The notes below the pieces were generated by a model that worked only from the letters and a program-made list of their open reading frames with translations, searched no databases and was not told the DNA's origin. Position numbers and translations under genes: made by a program. Shown here piece by piece: positions 34,500 to 43,766 of a stretch of DNA of 50,883 nt (position 1 is the stretch's first letter; the number at the start of each line of letters is the position of its first letter). The stretch spans positions 1 through 50,883 of the forward strand of contig NZ_VEDO01000029.1 in NCBI RefSeq assembly GCF_007677875.1, read 5' to 3'. The stretch comes from Variovorax boronicumulans (GTDB lineage: Bacteria > Pseudomonadota > Gammaproteobacteria > Burkholderiales > Burkholderiaceae_C).

Positions 34500-35396
34500 A
34501 TGACCACCGCCATCACCATCCTCGTCGACGGCCTGAGCTACGCCTCCTGGCTGTTCATCGTCGCGCTCGGGCTCACGCTCGTGTTCGGCGTGCTCAAGAT
34601 CCTCAACATCGCGCACGGCAGCTTCTACGCGCTGGGTGCCTACGCGGCCGCCAGCTTCGTCGGCTGGTTCGCCACGCTCAAGCTGGCGCCCGAATGGTCG
34701 CTGGTCGCCATGCTGTTCGCGGCGGTAGCCGTGGCCGCGCTGGTCGCGCCGCTGACCGAGCGCGGCCTGCTGCGCTTCTTCTACGGCCGCGACGAGGTGC
34801 TGCTGGTGCTCGTCACCTACGCGCTGTTCCTGATGCTGGAGGACATCACCAAGCTGATCTGGGGCGCCAATCCCTACTACGTGTCCGAGTCCTACGCCAT
34901 GTTCGGCAACATCGAGATCGGCGAGCAGATCTACGTGGGCTACGACTTCATGCTCATGCTGCTGGCGGCCGTGGTCGGCGTGGCGGTCTGGTGGGGCCTG
35001 AACCGCACGCGCCAGGGCAAGATCGTGCTGGCCGTGATCCACAGCGAGGAGGTGGCCTCCAGCATGGGCGTCAACGTCTCGCGCGTGTACATGCTGGCCT
35101 TCGCGGTCGGCATCTTCCTGGCCTGCATCGGCGGTGCCTTCACGGCGCCTTTGATCTCCGTGCAGCCCGGCATCTCGGTGGGCGTGATCATCGTCTCGTT
35201 CGCCGTGGTCATCATCGGCGGCCTGGGCAGCATCGAGGGCGCGGCCATCGGCGCGCTGATCGTCGGCCTCGCCCGCGCTGCCGCCGTGCACCTGGCGCCC
35301 CAGGTCGAGCTGTTTGCGATCTACGTGGTGATGGCGCTGGTGCTGGTTTTCCGGCCCGAAGGGCTCTTTCAACGCATTCAGGCGAGGAAGATCTGA
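34500..35396 (+). CDS. Branched-chain-type ABC permease, LivH family
   Basis: Inner-membrane permease of 298 aa with about eight hydrophobic segments. The family opening SYASWLFIVALGLTLVFGVLKILNIAHG and the conserved GGLGSIEGAAIGALIVGL near the end are present. Its stop overlaps the LivM start (TGATG). Confidence 0.93.
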   Translation: MTTAITILVDGLSYASWLFIVALGLTLVFGVLKILNIAHGSFYALGAYAAASFVGWFATLKLAPEWSLVAMLFAAVAVAALVAPLTERGLLRFFYGRDEVLLVLVTYALFLMLEDITKLIWGANPYYVSESYAMFGNIEIGEQIYVGYDFMLMLLAAVVGVAVWWGLNRTRQGKIVLAVIHSEEVASSMGVNVSRVYMLAFAVGIFLACIGGAFTAPLISVQPGISVGVIIVSFAVVIIGGLGSIEGAAIGALIVGLARAAAVHLAPQVELFAIYVVMALVLVFRPEGLFQRIQARKI

Positions 35397-36376
35397 TGAA
35401 GACCGCATCCCTCTCCATCTCCGTCGCCGCCCGCCCGGCCGCCGGCCCGCGTGGCCGCACCGTGCTGTGGGGCGGCCTGGCACTGCTGGCGGCGCTGGTC
35501 GGCGTCGGCGCCTTCCTGCCGCGCTGGCTGGTGTTTCTGCTGACCATGGCAGCCTCGCACGGCCTGGTCTCGCTGGGCATCGTGCTGCTGATGCGCAGCG
35601 GTGTGGTGTCCTTCGGCCAGGGCCTGGTGTTCGCGGTCGGCGGCTACGCCGGCGCGCTGTGCTTCAACCACCTGGGCATCACCGACGCACTCGTGCTGAC
35701 GCTGCTCGGCGGCCTGGCGGCCATGCTGGTGGCCCTGCCCTTCGCGCCGCTCCTGGCGCGCTACCGCGGCATCTTCTTCGCAATGCTGACGCTGGCGCTG
35801 TCCATGGTCTGCTACGGCGTGCTGGTCAAGACCAACAGCCTGGGCGGCTCGGACGGCTTCAACATGGGCCGGCCCACCTTGCTGGGGCAAAGCCTGTCGG
35901 ACGAGCGCGTGGCCTACGCGCTGTACGCGGTCACCATCGCGGTGTCCGGGGTGCTCGCGCTGCTGGCCCGCGTGTACTTCGACTCCACGCGCGGTCTGAT
36001 TGCCCAGGCCGTGCGCGAGAACGAGTTGCGCGTGGAGTACCTGGGCGGCTCGGTGCGCCAGGCCGTGGCGCTGAACTTCGGCATGGCCGCCTTCGCGGGC
36101 GGCTGCGGCGGCGCGCTGACGGTGATGTCGCTGGGCCACATCGATCCCAACTTCAGCTACTGGACCACCTCGGGCGAGTTCGTGTTCGTCGCCATCTTGG
36201 CCGGTTCGCACAGCGTGCTGGCGGTGTTCGTGGCGTCCACGCTGCTGGAAGTGGTGCGCTCCTTCTCCAACCTGTACTTTCCCAACACCTGGCAGCTCTC
36301 GCTGGGCCTGTTCCTGCTGCTGATGATCCGCTTCCTGCCGGGCGGCATCGGCTCACTCTGGACGAAGAAGCAATGA
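35396..36376 (+). CDS. Branched-chain-type ABC permease, LivM family
   Basis: Second permease, 326 aa, with a basic N-terminal extension before the first membrane segment (residues 1-25). Family marks: LMRSGVVSFGQGLVFAVGGYAGAL and the cytoplasmic loop RGLIAQAVRENELRVEYLG that docks to the ATPases. Overlaps livH by one base and livG as ATGA. Confidence 0.93.
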   Translation: MKTASLSISVAARPAAGPRGRTVLWGGLALLAALVGVGAFLPRWLVFLLTMAASHGLVSLGIVLLMRSGVVSFGQGLVFAVGGYAGALCFNHLGITDALVLTLLGGLAAMLVALPFAPLLARYRGIFFAMLTLALSMVCYGVLVKTNSLGGSDGFNMGRPTLLGQSLSDERVAYALYAVTIAVSGVLALLARVYFDSTRGLIAQAVRENELRVEYLGGSVRQAVALNFGMAAFAGGCGGALTVMSLGHIDPNFSYWTTSGEFVFVAILAGSHSVLAVFVASTLLEVVRSFSNLYFPNTWQLSLGLFLLLMIRFLPGGIGSLWTKKQ

Positions 36377-37125
36377 GCGACGACATCCTGTTGCGCGCCC
36401 GCGCCATCGAAAAGCGCTTCGGCGCCGTGGTCGCGGCCAGCGCCATCAGCATCGACATCGCCGCCGGCCAGCGCGTGAGCCTGATCGGCAGCAACGGCGC
36501 GGGCAAGACCACCTTTGTGAACATGGTGACGGGTTACCTCAAGCCCGACACGGGCAGCATCGAGCTGGGCGGGCGCGACATCACGCGGCTGGAACCGCGC
36601 GCAATCACACACCTTGGCGTGGCCCGCTCGTTCCAGATCCCCCAGTTGTTCGCCGAACTCACGGTGCTGGAGAACATGCTCGTGGCGACGGCCTGCCATG
36701 GCCGGCGCCTGTCGTTCTGGCAGTCCGCACGCGGCGACGAAGCCGTGGCGCGCGCCGACGCGCTGCTGCAGCGCTTCACGCTGGCCGAGCACCGCGACCG
36801 CCGCGTGGCCGAACTGCCGGGCGGCGTGCGCAAGCTGCTGGACATCGCGATGGCGCTGACCGGCCAGCCGCGCCTCCTGCTGCTCGACGAGCCCACCAGC
36901 GGCGTGGCCGCCGAGGAGAAGTTCCCGATGATGGACATCATCATGACCGCGCTGGGCCAGGAGGCCATGACCGTGCTGTTCGTGGAGCACGACATGGACA
37001 TCGTGGAGCGCTACGCCGACCGCGTGGTGGCCTTCTACGCGGGCCGCATCATCGCGGACGACGCGCCGGCCGTGGCCCTGGCCGCCGACGACGTGCGCCG
37101 CTACGTCACGGGCACCTTGCACTAG
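36373..37125 (+). CDS. Branched-chain-type ABC ATPase, LivG family
   Basis: Cytoplasmic ATPase, 250 aa. Walker A GSNGAGKTT, Walker B LLLLDEPTSGV and an H-loop His (FVEHDMD) are intact. The signature motif is atypical: ELPGGVRKLLDIA instead of LSGGQ; the SGG pattern is replaced by PGG. The start overlaps livM (ATGA). Confidence 0.92.
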   Translation: MSDDILLRARAIEKRFGAVVAASAISIDIAAGQRVSLIGSNGAGKTTFVNMVTGYLKPDTGSIELGGRDITRLEPRAITHLGVARSFQIPQLFAELTVLENMLVATACHGRRLSFWQSARGDEAVARADALLQRFTLAEHRDRRVAELPGGVRKLLDIAMALTGQPRLLLLDEPTSGVAAEEKFPMMDIIMTALGQEAMTVLFVEHDMDIVERYADRVVAFYAGRIIADDAPAVALAADDVRRYVTGTLH

Positions 37126-37134
37126 GAGAAGGCC

Positions 37135-37787
<653 letters not shown>

Positions 37788-37791
<4 letters not shown>

Positions 37792-39377
37792 CGACGTGGC
37801 ACACCATCGAACTCCCGCCCATGCGGGAAGAGCCCGCCTACGGCGACCGCGTGGTGCGCTGCTTCGTGGAACGCCCGCCCAGCATGCATGCGCTGCTGGA
37901 GCGCGCCGTGGCCGCGCACCCCGACCAGGACGCCGTGGTGCATCACGGCCAGCGCTGGAGCTACAGCGCACTTGACGCCGAGGTCGCGCGCATCGCGGGC
38001 GGCCTGGCTGCGCACGGCGTGCAGGCCGGCGAGCGCGTCGTGCTGTTCATGGGCAATCGCCCCGAATTCATGTCCGTGCTGTTCGCGGTGCAGCGCCTGG
38101 GCGCCATCGCCGTGCCCATCGGCGAGCGCGAGCAGCGACCGGGCCTGGCCTACATGCTGCAGCAGTGCGGCGCCTGCGCCATCGTGTTCGACCAGGCGCT
38201 GGCCGAGCGCATCCCCTCGGCCGACGAGGTGCCTGCCCTGCGGCTGCGCCTGGTCGTGGGCGATGCGCCTGGCTCCCTGCCGCTGGCGGGTCTGCGCGGC
38301 GACATGCGAGCCGCCGCACCCGTCCGCGAGCAGGACACTGCCCTGCTCCTCTACACCTCGGGCACCACGGGCCGACCCAAGGGCGCCATGCTCACGCACC
38401 TCAACGTCGCGCACTCGGTGCGCCACTACGAGCTGTGCATGGGACTGCGTCCGGGCGACCGCTCGGCGCTGGCCGTGCCGGCCAGCCATGTCACCGGGCT
38501 GATCGCCATCATCGCGGCCATGGTCCACATCGGCGGCGCGGTCGTGATGCTGTCCGAGTTCAAGGCCCCGACGTTCCTGCAACTGCTGGAGACCGAGCGC
38601 GTGACGCACACGCTGATGGTGCCGGCCATGTACCAGCTGTGCCTGCTGCAACCGGCCTTCGACCGTGCGCGGCTGGCCAGCTGGCGCATCGGCGGCTACG
38701 GCGGCGCCCCCATGCCGGTCTCGGCCATCGACGCCATGGCCGAGCGTCTGCCCGGCCTCACACTGATCAACGCCTATGGCGCGACCGAGACCACCTCGCC
38801 CACGACCATGATGCCGGCCGGCCTCACGCGCACGCACGCCGACAGCGTGGGCATCCCGCTGCCCTGCGCCCATGTGCGCGTGGTGGACGACGAGGGCCGC
38901 GAGTTGCCGCGCGGCGAGAGCGGCGAACTCTGGATCGGCGGCCCGATGGTGGTACCCGGCTACTGGGACAACCCCGAGGCCACGGCCGCCAACTTCACCA
39001 AGGGGTACTGGCATTCGGGCGACCTCGGCAGCATCGATGCCGACGGTTTCGTGCGCCTGTTCGACCGCAAGAAGGACATGCTCAACCGTGGCGGCTTCAA
39101 GATCTACTCGGTGGAGGTCGAGCATTGTCTGGTGGCCCTGCCCGGCGTGGTCGAGGCCGCCATCGTCGGGCGGCCCTGCCCCGTGCTCGGCGAGCGCGTG
39201 CACGCCTTTCTGTACGCGCCCGATCTTGCGCGCGACGATGAGGCCGTGCGCGCCCATTGCCGCGCCCGTCTGACCGACTACAAGGTGCCCGAGACCATCA
39301 CCTGGTCCGACACCCCGCTGCCGCGCAATGCGGGCGGCAAGCTGCTCAAGCGGATCCTGCGGGAACAGCTCTCCTGA
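37788..39377 (+). CDS. AMP-forming acyl-CoA ligase
   Basis: ANL-superfamily enzyme, 529 aa. ATP-binding P-loop YTSGTTGRPKGAML, NAYGATETTSP (A5), HSGDLGSID (A7) and the catalytic Lys region NAGGKLLKRILRE near the C-terminus are all present. Translation is coupled to the LivF gene, so the imported compound is probably an aromatic or aliphatic acid that is turned into a CoA thioester on entry. The exact acid cannot be read from the sequence. Confidence 0.9.
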
Positions 39378-39576
39378 GCGCGAGGCGCTGCCAGGCCTTC
39401 TCGTGGAAGAAGAACGCGACCGCCTGAACGGTCGGCTCCAGCAGGCTCAGCGTGAGCGACATGAGCAGGTTGCCGGTGACCGCATAGGCCACGGCGGCCG
39501 CCACCAGGATGTGCATCACGTAGTAGCTACCGGTTTTTTTCAGGGTCGGGAGATTGTTGCGGGCGAAGGCGGCCAT
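39346..39576 (-). CDS. DUF2061 small membrane protein
   Basis: A 76-aa protein with two hydrophobic segments: YYVMHILVAAAVAYAVTG and NLLMSLTLSLLEPTVQAVAFF, then HEKAW, the pattern of DUF2061. Function unknown. Its 3' end overlaps the CoA-ligase 3' end antisense by 32 bases. A weak promoter (TTGGCA, 18 bases, TACCAT) lies upstream on the minus strand. Confidence 0.8.
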   Translation of the reverse strand: MAAFARNNLPTLKKTGSYYVMHILVAAAVAYAVTGNLLMSLTLSLLEPTVQAVAFFFHEKAWQRLALRRAVPAGSA

Positions 39577-39771
39577 GGTGGAGTCCTGCGGAAAAAAACG
39601 ACGATGCGGGGATGGTAGATGCGAGCGATTCGCAATGCCAATCGGTTTCGCCTAAAACGCCCATAGCGAGACCGCCAGGAAAACCAGGAAGCGCAGGGGC
39701 AGGCGCATCGGCAACCCGGATACTCCGCTTGCGGCCCGCATGGGCCATGGACCTCTCAAGGATCGACCCCA

Positions 39772-40809
39772 ATGCCATCCCTTCCGCTGCTCTGGTCCGA
39801 TGCCATTGGCTGGACCAGCGCCCATCTCGTCGTGCCGGTGCTCGCGGCGCTCGACATCGCTGCTGCGGCAGGCGATCCCCGCGAGATCGCGGAGTCGCTG
39901 CTGATCGCGGCCATCCAGTTGTTGCTGATCGCAGGCGTGATGCGCCCGCTGGAAAGTCTGTGGCCGGCCGAACACTGGGAGGACCGGCGCCTTACCACGG
40001 TCGATCGGCACTACACGCTGCTGATGCTGCTGGGCCTGTTTCCATTGTTCAGCTTTCTGGTGCTGATGCCGTTCGCGCACCTGCTCGGTGGCGGGCCAGC
40101 CGCGAGCGAGCCGACCGGGCTGCGCGCGTGGTTTCCGTGGTTCGCCGCGCACCCGTTTGCGATGTTCTTCGTCTACTACGTGGTGTATGACCTCGTGTAC
40201 TACTGGATGCACCGGGCACAACACGCCATTCCCTGGTGGTGGGCATTGCACAGCATGCACCACAGCCAGCGCCAGATGAGCTGCTGGAGCAACGACAGAG
40301 GCAGCTACCTGGACGGCGTGCTGCAATCCTTCATCCTGGCGGGCGTTGGACTGGCCATGGGCGTGGACGCTTCGCAATTCGCGCTGCTGGTGCTGCTGAG
40401 CGAGCTGATCCAGAACCTTTCCCATGCCAACGTCCGGCTTCAACTCGGCGTGGTCGGCCGCATCGGGGAGCGCTGGCTGGTCGGTCCGCGTTTTCACCGG
40501 CTGCACCACATGCGCCGCGACCCCGAACGGCCGACCCTGCACAACTGCAATTTCGGGCAGGTGTTTTCGGTATGGGACCAAGTGTTCGGCACTGCGCTGT
40601 ACGGGGCCGCGGTGCGGCCCACCGGCGTGAGCGATCCCGTGGTCGATGCCGACAACGAACGCGGCCTCGTGGCCATGCAGTGGCACGTGCTCAAGCGGTT
40701 CTGGGGCGCCGTGCGCAGGCCTGCGGGCTGGCGGCTGGGCGACGTTTCTTTTGGCGGCCCCGGTTATGCGCCGATGCGGGACGACGCCGGCGGTCCACCC
40801 CATGCTTAG
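39772..40809 (+). CDS. Fatty acid hydroxylase / sterol desaturase family membrane protein
   Basis: Di-iron membrane oxygenase family (PF04116), 345 aa. Several membrane segments, and the histidine boxes HRAQH, HSMHH and HRLHH are all present. Family members hydroxylate or desaturate lipids. It stands alone, divergent from the DUF2061 gene; 39577-39771 holds no other gene I can support. The lipid substrate is unknown. Confidence 0.88.
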   Translation: MPSLPLLWSDAIGWTSAHLVVPVLAALDIAAAAGDPREIAESLLIAAIQLLLIAGVMRPLESLWPAEHWEDRRLTTVDRHYTLLMLLGLFPLFSFLVLMPFAHLLGGGPAASEPTGLRAWFPWFAAHPFAMFFVYYVVYDLVYYWMHRAQHAIPWWWALHSMHHSQRQMSCWSNDRGSYLDGVLQSFILAGVGLAMGVDASQFALLVLLSELIQNLSHANVRLQLGVVGRIGERWLVGPRFHRLHHMRRDPERPTLHNCNFGQVFSVWDQVFGTALYGAAVRPTGVSDPVVDADNERGLVAMQWHVLKRFWGAVRRPAGWRLGDVSFGGPGYAPMRDDAGGPPHA

Positions 40810-40969
40810 CCCCTCTCTTTGCTTTCAAGCAGGTGCGCACGACCTCTGACAGTCGGCAGGCCAGAGCAGGTGCCATTCGCTCGAAGGCGGTCATGGCCAG
40901 GAAAACCCCGACGCGCGCGGGCCGGCGGGCACACGACCATGGCGCTCCGACCGTTCCTGCGATTGCGCC

Positions 40970-41953
40970 ATGCCCCACACCGTCCATCCTTCCCGCCGCC
41001 AGCTGCTCGCGCTCGGCGCTGCCTTGCCCTGGGCCGCCCAGGCCCAGGCCACTTGGCCCAGCAAGCCGCTGCGCCTGGTCGTGCCGTTCGCGCCGGGCGG
41101 CAGCTCGGAGATCGTGGCCCGCTCGGTCGCGGGCGAGATGGCCAAGACCATCGGCCAGAACGTGTTCGTGGACAACAAGCCCGGCGCGGCCGGCAACATC
41201 GCGATGCAGGAAGTCGCCGCCAGCGAGGATGGCCACACGCTGATCCTGGGCCACATCGGCACGCTGGCCGTGAACCCCTACATCTTCAGCAAGCTGCCCT
41301 ACGACGCCGAGCGCGACTTCTTGCCCGTCACGCTGCTGTCCAAGGTGCCCAGCTTGTATGTGGTCCACCCCGACCTGCCGGTCAAGGACCTGAAGGAGTT
41401 CGTCGCCTACGCCAAGGGCAAGCCGGGCCAGCTCAACTACGGCTCGGCCGGCAACGGCAGCGCCGGGCACCTGGCCTTCGAATACCTCAAGATGGTGAGC
41501 GGCACCTTCGTCGTGCACGTGCCCTACCGCGGCACCGGGCCCATGCTGACCGATCTGATGTCGGGCCGGCTGCAGGCGGCCTCGGTCGGCGCCCCTGCGC
41601 TCTTGCCCTTCATCAAGGCCGGCCGGCTGCGCTGCATCGCCACGGGCACGACCGAGCGGCTGCCGCAGCTGCCCGACGTGCCCACCGTAGCGGCCCAGGG
41701 CTACCCGGGCTTCGAGATGACGCAGTGGTATGGCCTGCTGGCGCCGGCCAGGTGGCCGCGTGCCAACGTGGCCAAGCTGGAAGCGGAAGCCGTCCGCGCG
41801 GCCAAGGGCAGCATCGTCAAGGACAAGCTCTCGGCCGACACCGCGCTGGCCGTGGGCAGCAGCGCGGCCGAGTTCGGTGCCTTCATCCACGCCGAGCAGG
41901 CGCGCTGGAAACCGGTGATTGCGCGGGCGCAGATCAAGCCCGAGGGGGCATAG
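40970..41953 (+). CDS. Bug/TctC-family periplasmic receptor
   Basis: A 327-aa receptor. Signal peptide (residues 1-25) with SRRQLLALGA and cleavage near AQAQA. Bug pattern: WPSKPLRLVVPFAPGGSSE, GQNVFVDNKPGAAGNIAM, NYGSAGNGSAGHLAFE and HVPYRGTGPMLTDLM. Followed by a crotonase gene after 29 bases and an AraC gene, so these three may be one catabolic unit. No TctA/TctB genes nearby. The preceding gap 40810-40969 shows no gene. Confidence 0.9.
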   Translation: MPHTVHPSRRQLLALGAALPWAAQAQATWPSKPLRLVVPFAPGGSSEIVARSVAGEMAKTIGQNVFVDNKPGAAGNIAMQEVAASEDGHTLILGHIGTLAVNPYIFSKLPYDAERDFLPVTLLSKVPSLYVVHPDLPVKDLKEFVAYAKGKPGQLNYGSAGNGSAGHLAFEYLKMVSGTFVVHVPYRGTGPMLTDLMSGRLQAASVGAPALLPFIKAGRLRCIATGTTERLPQLPDVPTVAAQGYPGFEMTQWYGLLAPARWPRANVAKLEAEAVRAAKGSIVKDKLSADTALAVGSSAAEFGAFIHAEQARWKPVIARAQIKPEGA

Positions 41954-41982
41954 CCAGGGCGCTGTGCGAACATGCGCCCCCC

Positions 41983-42729
41983 ATGGACACGCCCCTTCTG
42001 GAGATCGCCGGCGCCAGCGCCACCATCACCCTGCGCCGCCCCGAGCAGGCCAACCGGCTGGAGCCCGTGGACCTGGAGGTGCTGGCCGCCCACATCGCCA
42101 GCGTCAACGCCCGGCCCGAGGTGCTGGTGCTGCGCCTGGCGTCCACGGGCCGCTACTTCTGCAGCGGTTTCGACATCGGCCAGATGGATGCGCAGAAGCC
42201 CCAGGCCTTCGAGGAACTGGCCAACGCACTCGAAGACGCGCGCCCCGTCACGCTCGCGCTGCTGCAGGGCGGCGTCTACGGCGGCGCGACCGACCTTGCG
42301 CTGGCCTGCGACTTCCGGCTCGGCGTGCAGGGCATCGACATGTTCATGCCGGCTGCGCGGCTGGGCCTGCACTTCTACCCGCGCGGGCTGGAGCGCTATG
42401 TGAGCCGGCTCGGCCTGGACCAGGCCAAGCGCCTCTTCCTGACCGCCGAGCGCATCGGTGCCGAGGAGATGCGCGCGATCGGCTTCCTGACCCAGCTCGT
42501 CGCGCCCGAGGGCTTGGCGGCAGAGGCCGATGCGCTGACACAGCGGCTGACCGCCATGGCGCCGCTGGCCCTGCTGGGCATGAAGAAGCACCTGAACCGC
42601 ATCGCGCGCGGCACGCTGGACGGCGACGCGTTGCAGCAGGACATCGCGAGCGCCGCGCATTCGGCCGACCTGCAGGAAGGCCGCGCCGCCTGGGCCGCCA
42701 AGCGCGCGCCGCGCTTCACGGGCGCCTGA
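41983..42729 (+). CDS. Crotonase-fold protein (enoyl-CoA hydratase/isomerase family)
   Basis: A 248-aa crotonase. The oxyanion-hole segments are seen at YFCSGFDIG and GGVYGGATDLALACD. The two catalytic Glu of true hydratases are not: the first position is Asp104 and the second falls at Ala124 in FMPAARLGL. It may therefore be an isomerase, thioesterase or other crotonase. It lies between a Bug receptor and an AraC regulator. Confidence 0.82.
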   Translation: MDTPLLEIAGASATITLRRPEQANRLEPVDLEVLAAHIASVNARPEVLVLRLASTGRYFCSGFDIGQMDAQKPQAFEELANALEDARPVTLALLQGGVYGGATDLALACDFRLGVQGIDMFMPAARLGLHFYPRGLERYVSRLGLDQAKRLFLTAERIGAEEMRAIGFLTQLVAPEGLAAEADALTQRLTAMAPLALLGMKKHLNRIARGTLDGDALQQDIASAAHSADLQEGRAAWAAKRAPRFTGA

Positions 42730-42734
42730 ACCGC

Positions 42735-43766
42735 ATGGTCGCGCAGCCGGGCTTCACCCAGCACACCATCTCCATCGTGCACGTGCACCGCGTGCTGCTC
42801 GGTGCGCGCCGGCGTGGCGTCGACGTGGAGCGCCTGCTCGCGCGCGCCGGCATCTCGCCAGCGTTGCTGGGTTCGCCGCTCTCGCGCGTGAGCCAGGACC
42901 GGTACGCACAGCTGCTGGCCGGCCTGCGCCACACGCTGCGTGACGAGCTCTGGGGCCTGTGCCCCACGCCGCTGCCGCTGGGCAGTTTCACGCAGGGCTG
43001 CCGGCTCATGCTGGGCGGCCGCACGCTGGGCGGTGCGGTGGGACTGGGCCTGCGCCACTACCGCCTGCTGCTGCGCGACCTGGTGCCGCGGCTGACCGTA
43101 CAGGACGGCTTGGCCCACCTCTCGGTGGCGCCGCGCGTGCCGGTGGATCTCGCGCTGGCTTACGCGCAGCGCACCTTCATCTTCTTCACGTATGGCCTGG
43201 CCTCCTGGCTCGTGGCGCGGCGCCTGCCGCTCTTAGGCCTGGAATACCCGGCCGTGGTGGCGGCCGAGTTCCCTGACGCCGGCGAGGTGATGCGCGCCCC
43301 CGTGCGCGGCACGCCGGGCGGCGCCGGCTGGTATGTGGACGCGCGCTGGCTTGAACTGCCCGTGGTGCAGACCGAGGAGTCGCTGGCCGAATTCCTGCAG
43401 CACGCGCCGGCCAACCTGCTGGTGCGCTACCGCGAATCGTCCAGCACCACCGAGCGCATCCGCCGCATCCTGCGCGGCCACCTGGCCGGCGAGATGCCTT
43501 CGCTCGAAGACATCGGCCGCGAACTGGCCATGACGCCGCAGACCCTGCGACGCCGGCTGCGCGAGGAAGGCCAGGGCTACCGCGGCATCAAGGAGAACCT
43601 GCGCCGCGACGCCGCCATCGAGTACCTCGCCCGGCCCGAACTCACGCTGCCCGAGATCGCCGAGCGTCTGGGTTTCTCGGAATCGAGCACCTTCCAGCGC
43701 GCCTTCAAGCAATGGACCGGCGTGGCGCCGGGCGAGTACCGGCAGGCGCACATCACTCGAGCCTGA
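42735..43766 (+). CDS. AraC-family regulator with arabinose-binding-like N-terminal domain
   Basis: A 343-aa regulator. Residues 15-200 resemble the PF12625 ligand domain (RVLLGARRRGVDVERLLARAGI; SFTQGCRLMLGGRTLGGAVGLG), and the C-terminal double helix-turn-helix spans about 235-340 (MPSLEDIGRELAMTPQTLRRRL; EIAERLGFSESSTFQRAFKQWTG). It starts six bases after the crotonase gene. Its 3' end overlaps a broken Bug gene by 14 bases on the other strand. A decayed paralog lies at 48854-49733. Confidence 0.9.
   Translation: MVAQPGFTQHTISIVHVHRVLLGARRRGVDVERLLARAGISPALLGSPLSRVSQDRYAQLLAGLRHTLRDELWGLCPTPLPLGSFTQGCRLMLGGRTLGGAVGLGLRHYRLLLRDLVPRLTVQDGLAHLSVAPRVPVDLALAYAQRTFIFFTYGLASWLVARRLPLLGLEYPAVVAAEFPDAGEVMRAPVRGTPGGAGWYVDARWLELPVVQTEESLAEFLQHAPANLLVRYRESSSTTERIRRILRGHLAGEMPSLEDIGRELAMTPQTLRRRLREEGQGYRGIKENLRRDAAIEYLARPELTLPEIAERLGFSESSTFQRAFKQWTGVAPGEYRQAHITRA

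Noticed and set aside
39652-39705. A tiny minus-strand membrane peptide (MRLPLRFLVFLAVSLWAF).
   Set aside because: Only 18 residues, with a poorly placed ribosome site and no supporting context.
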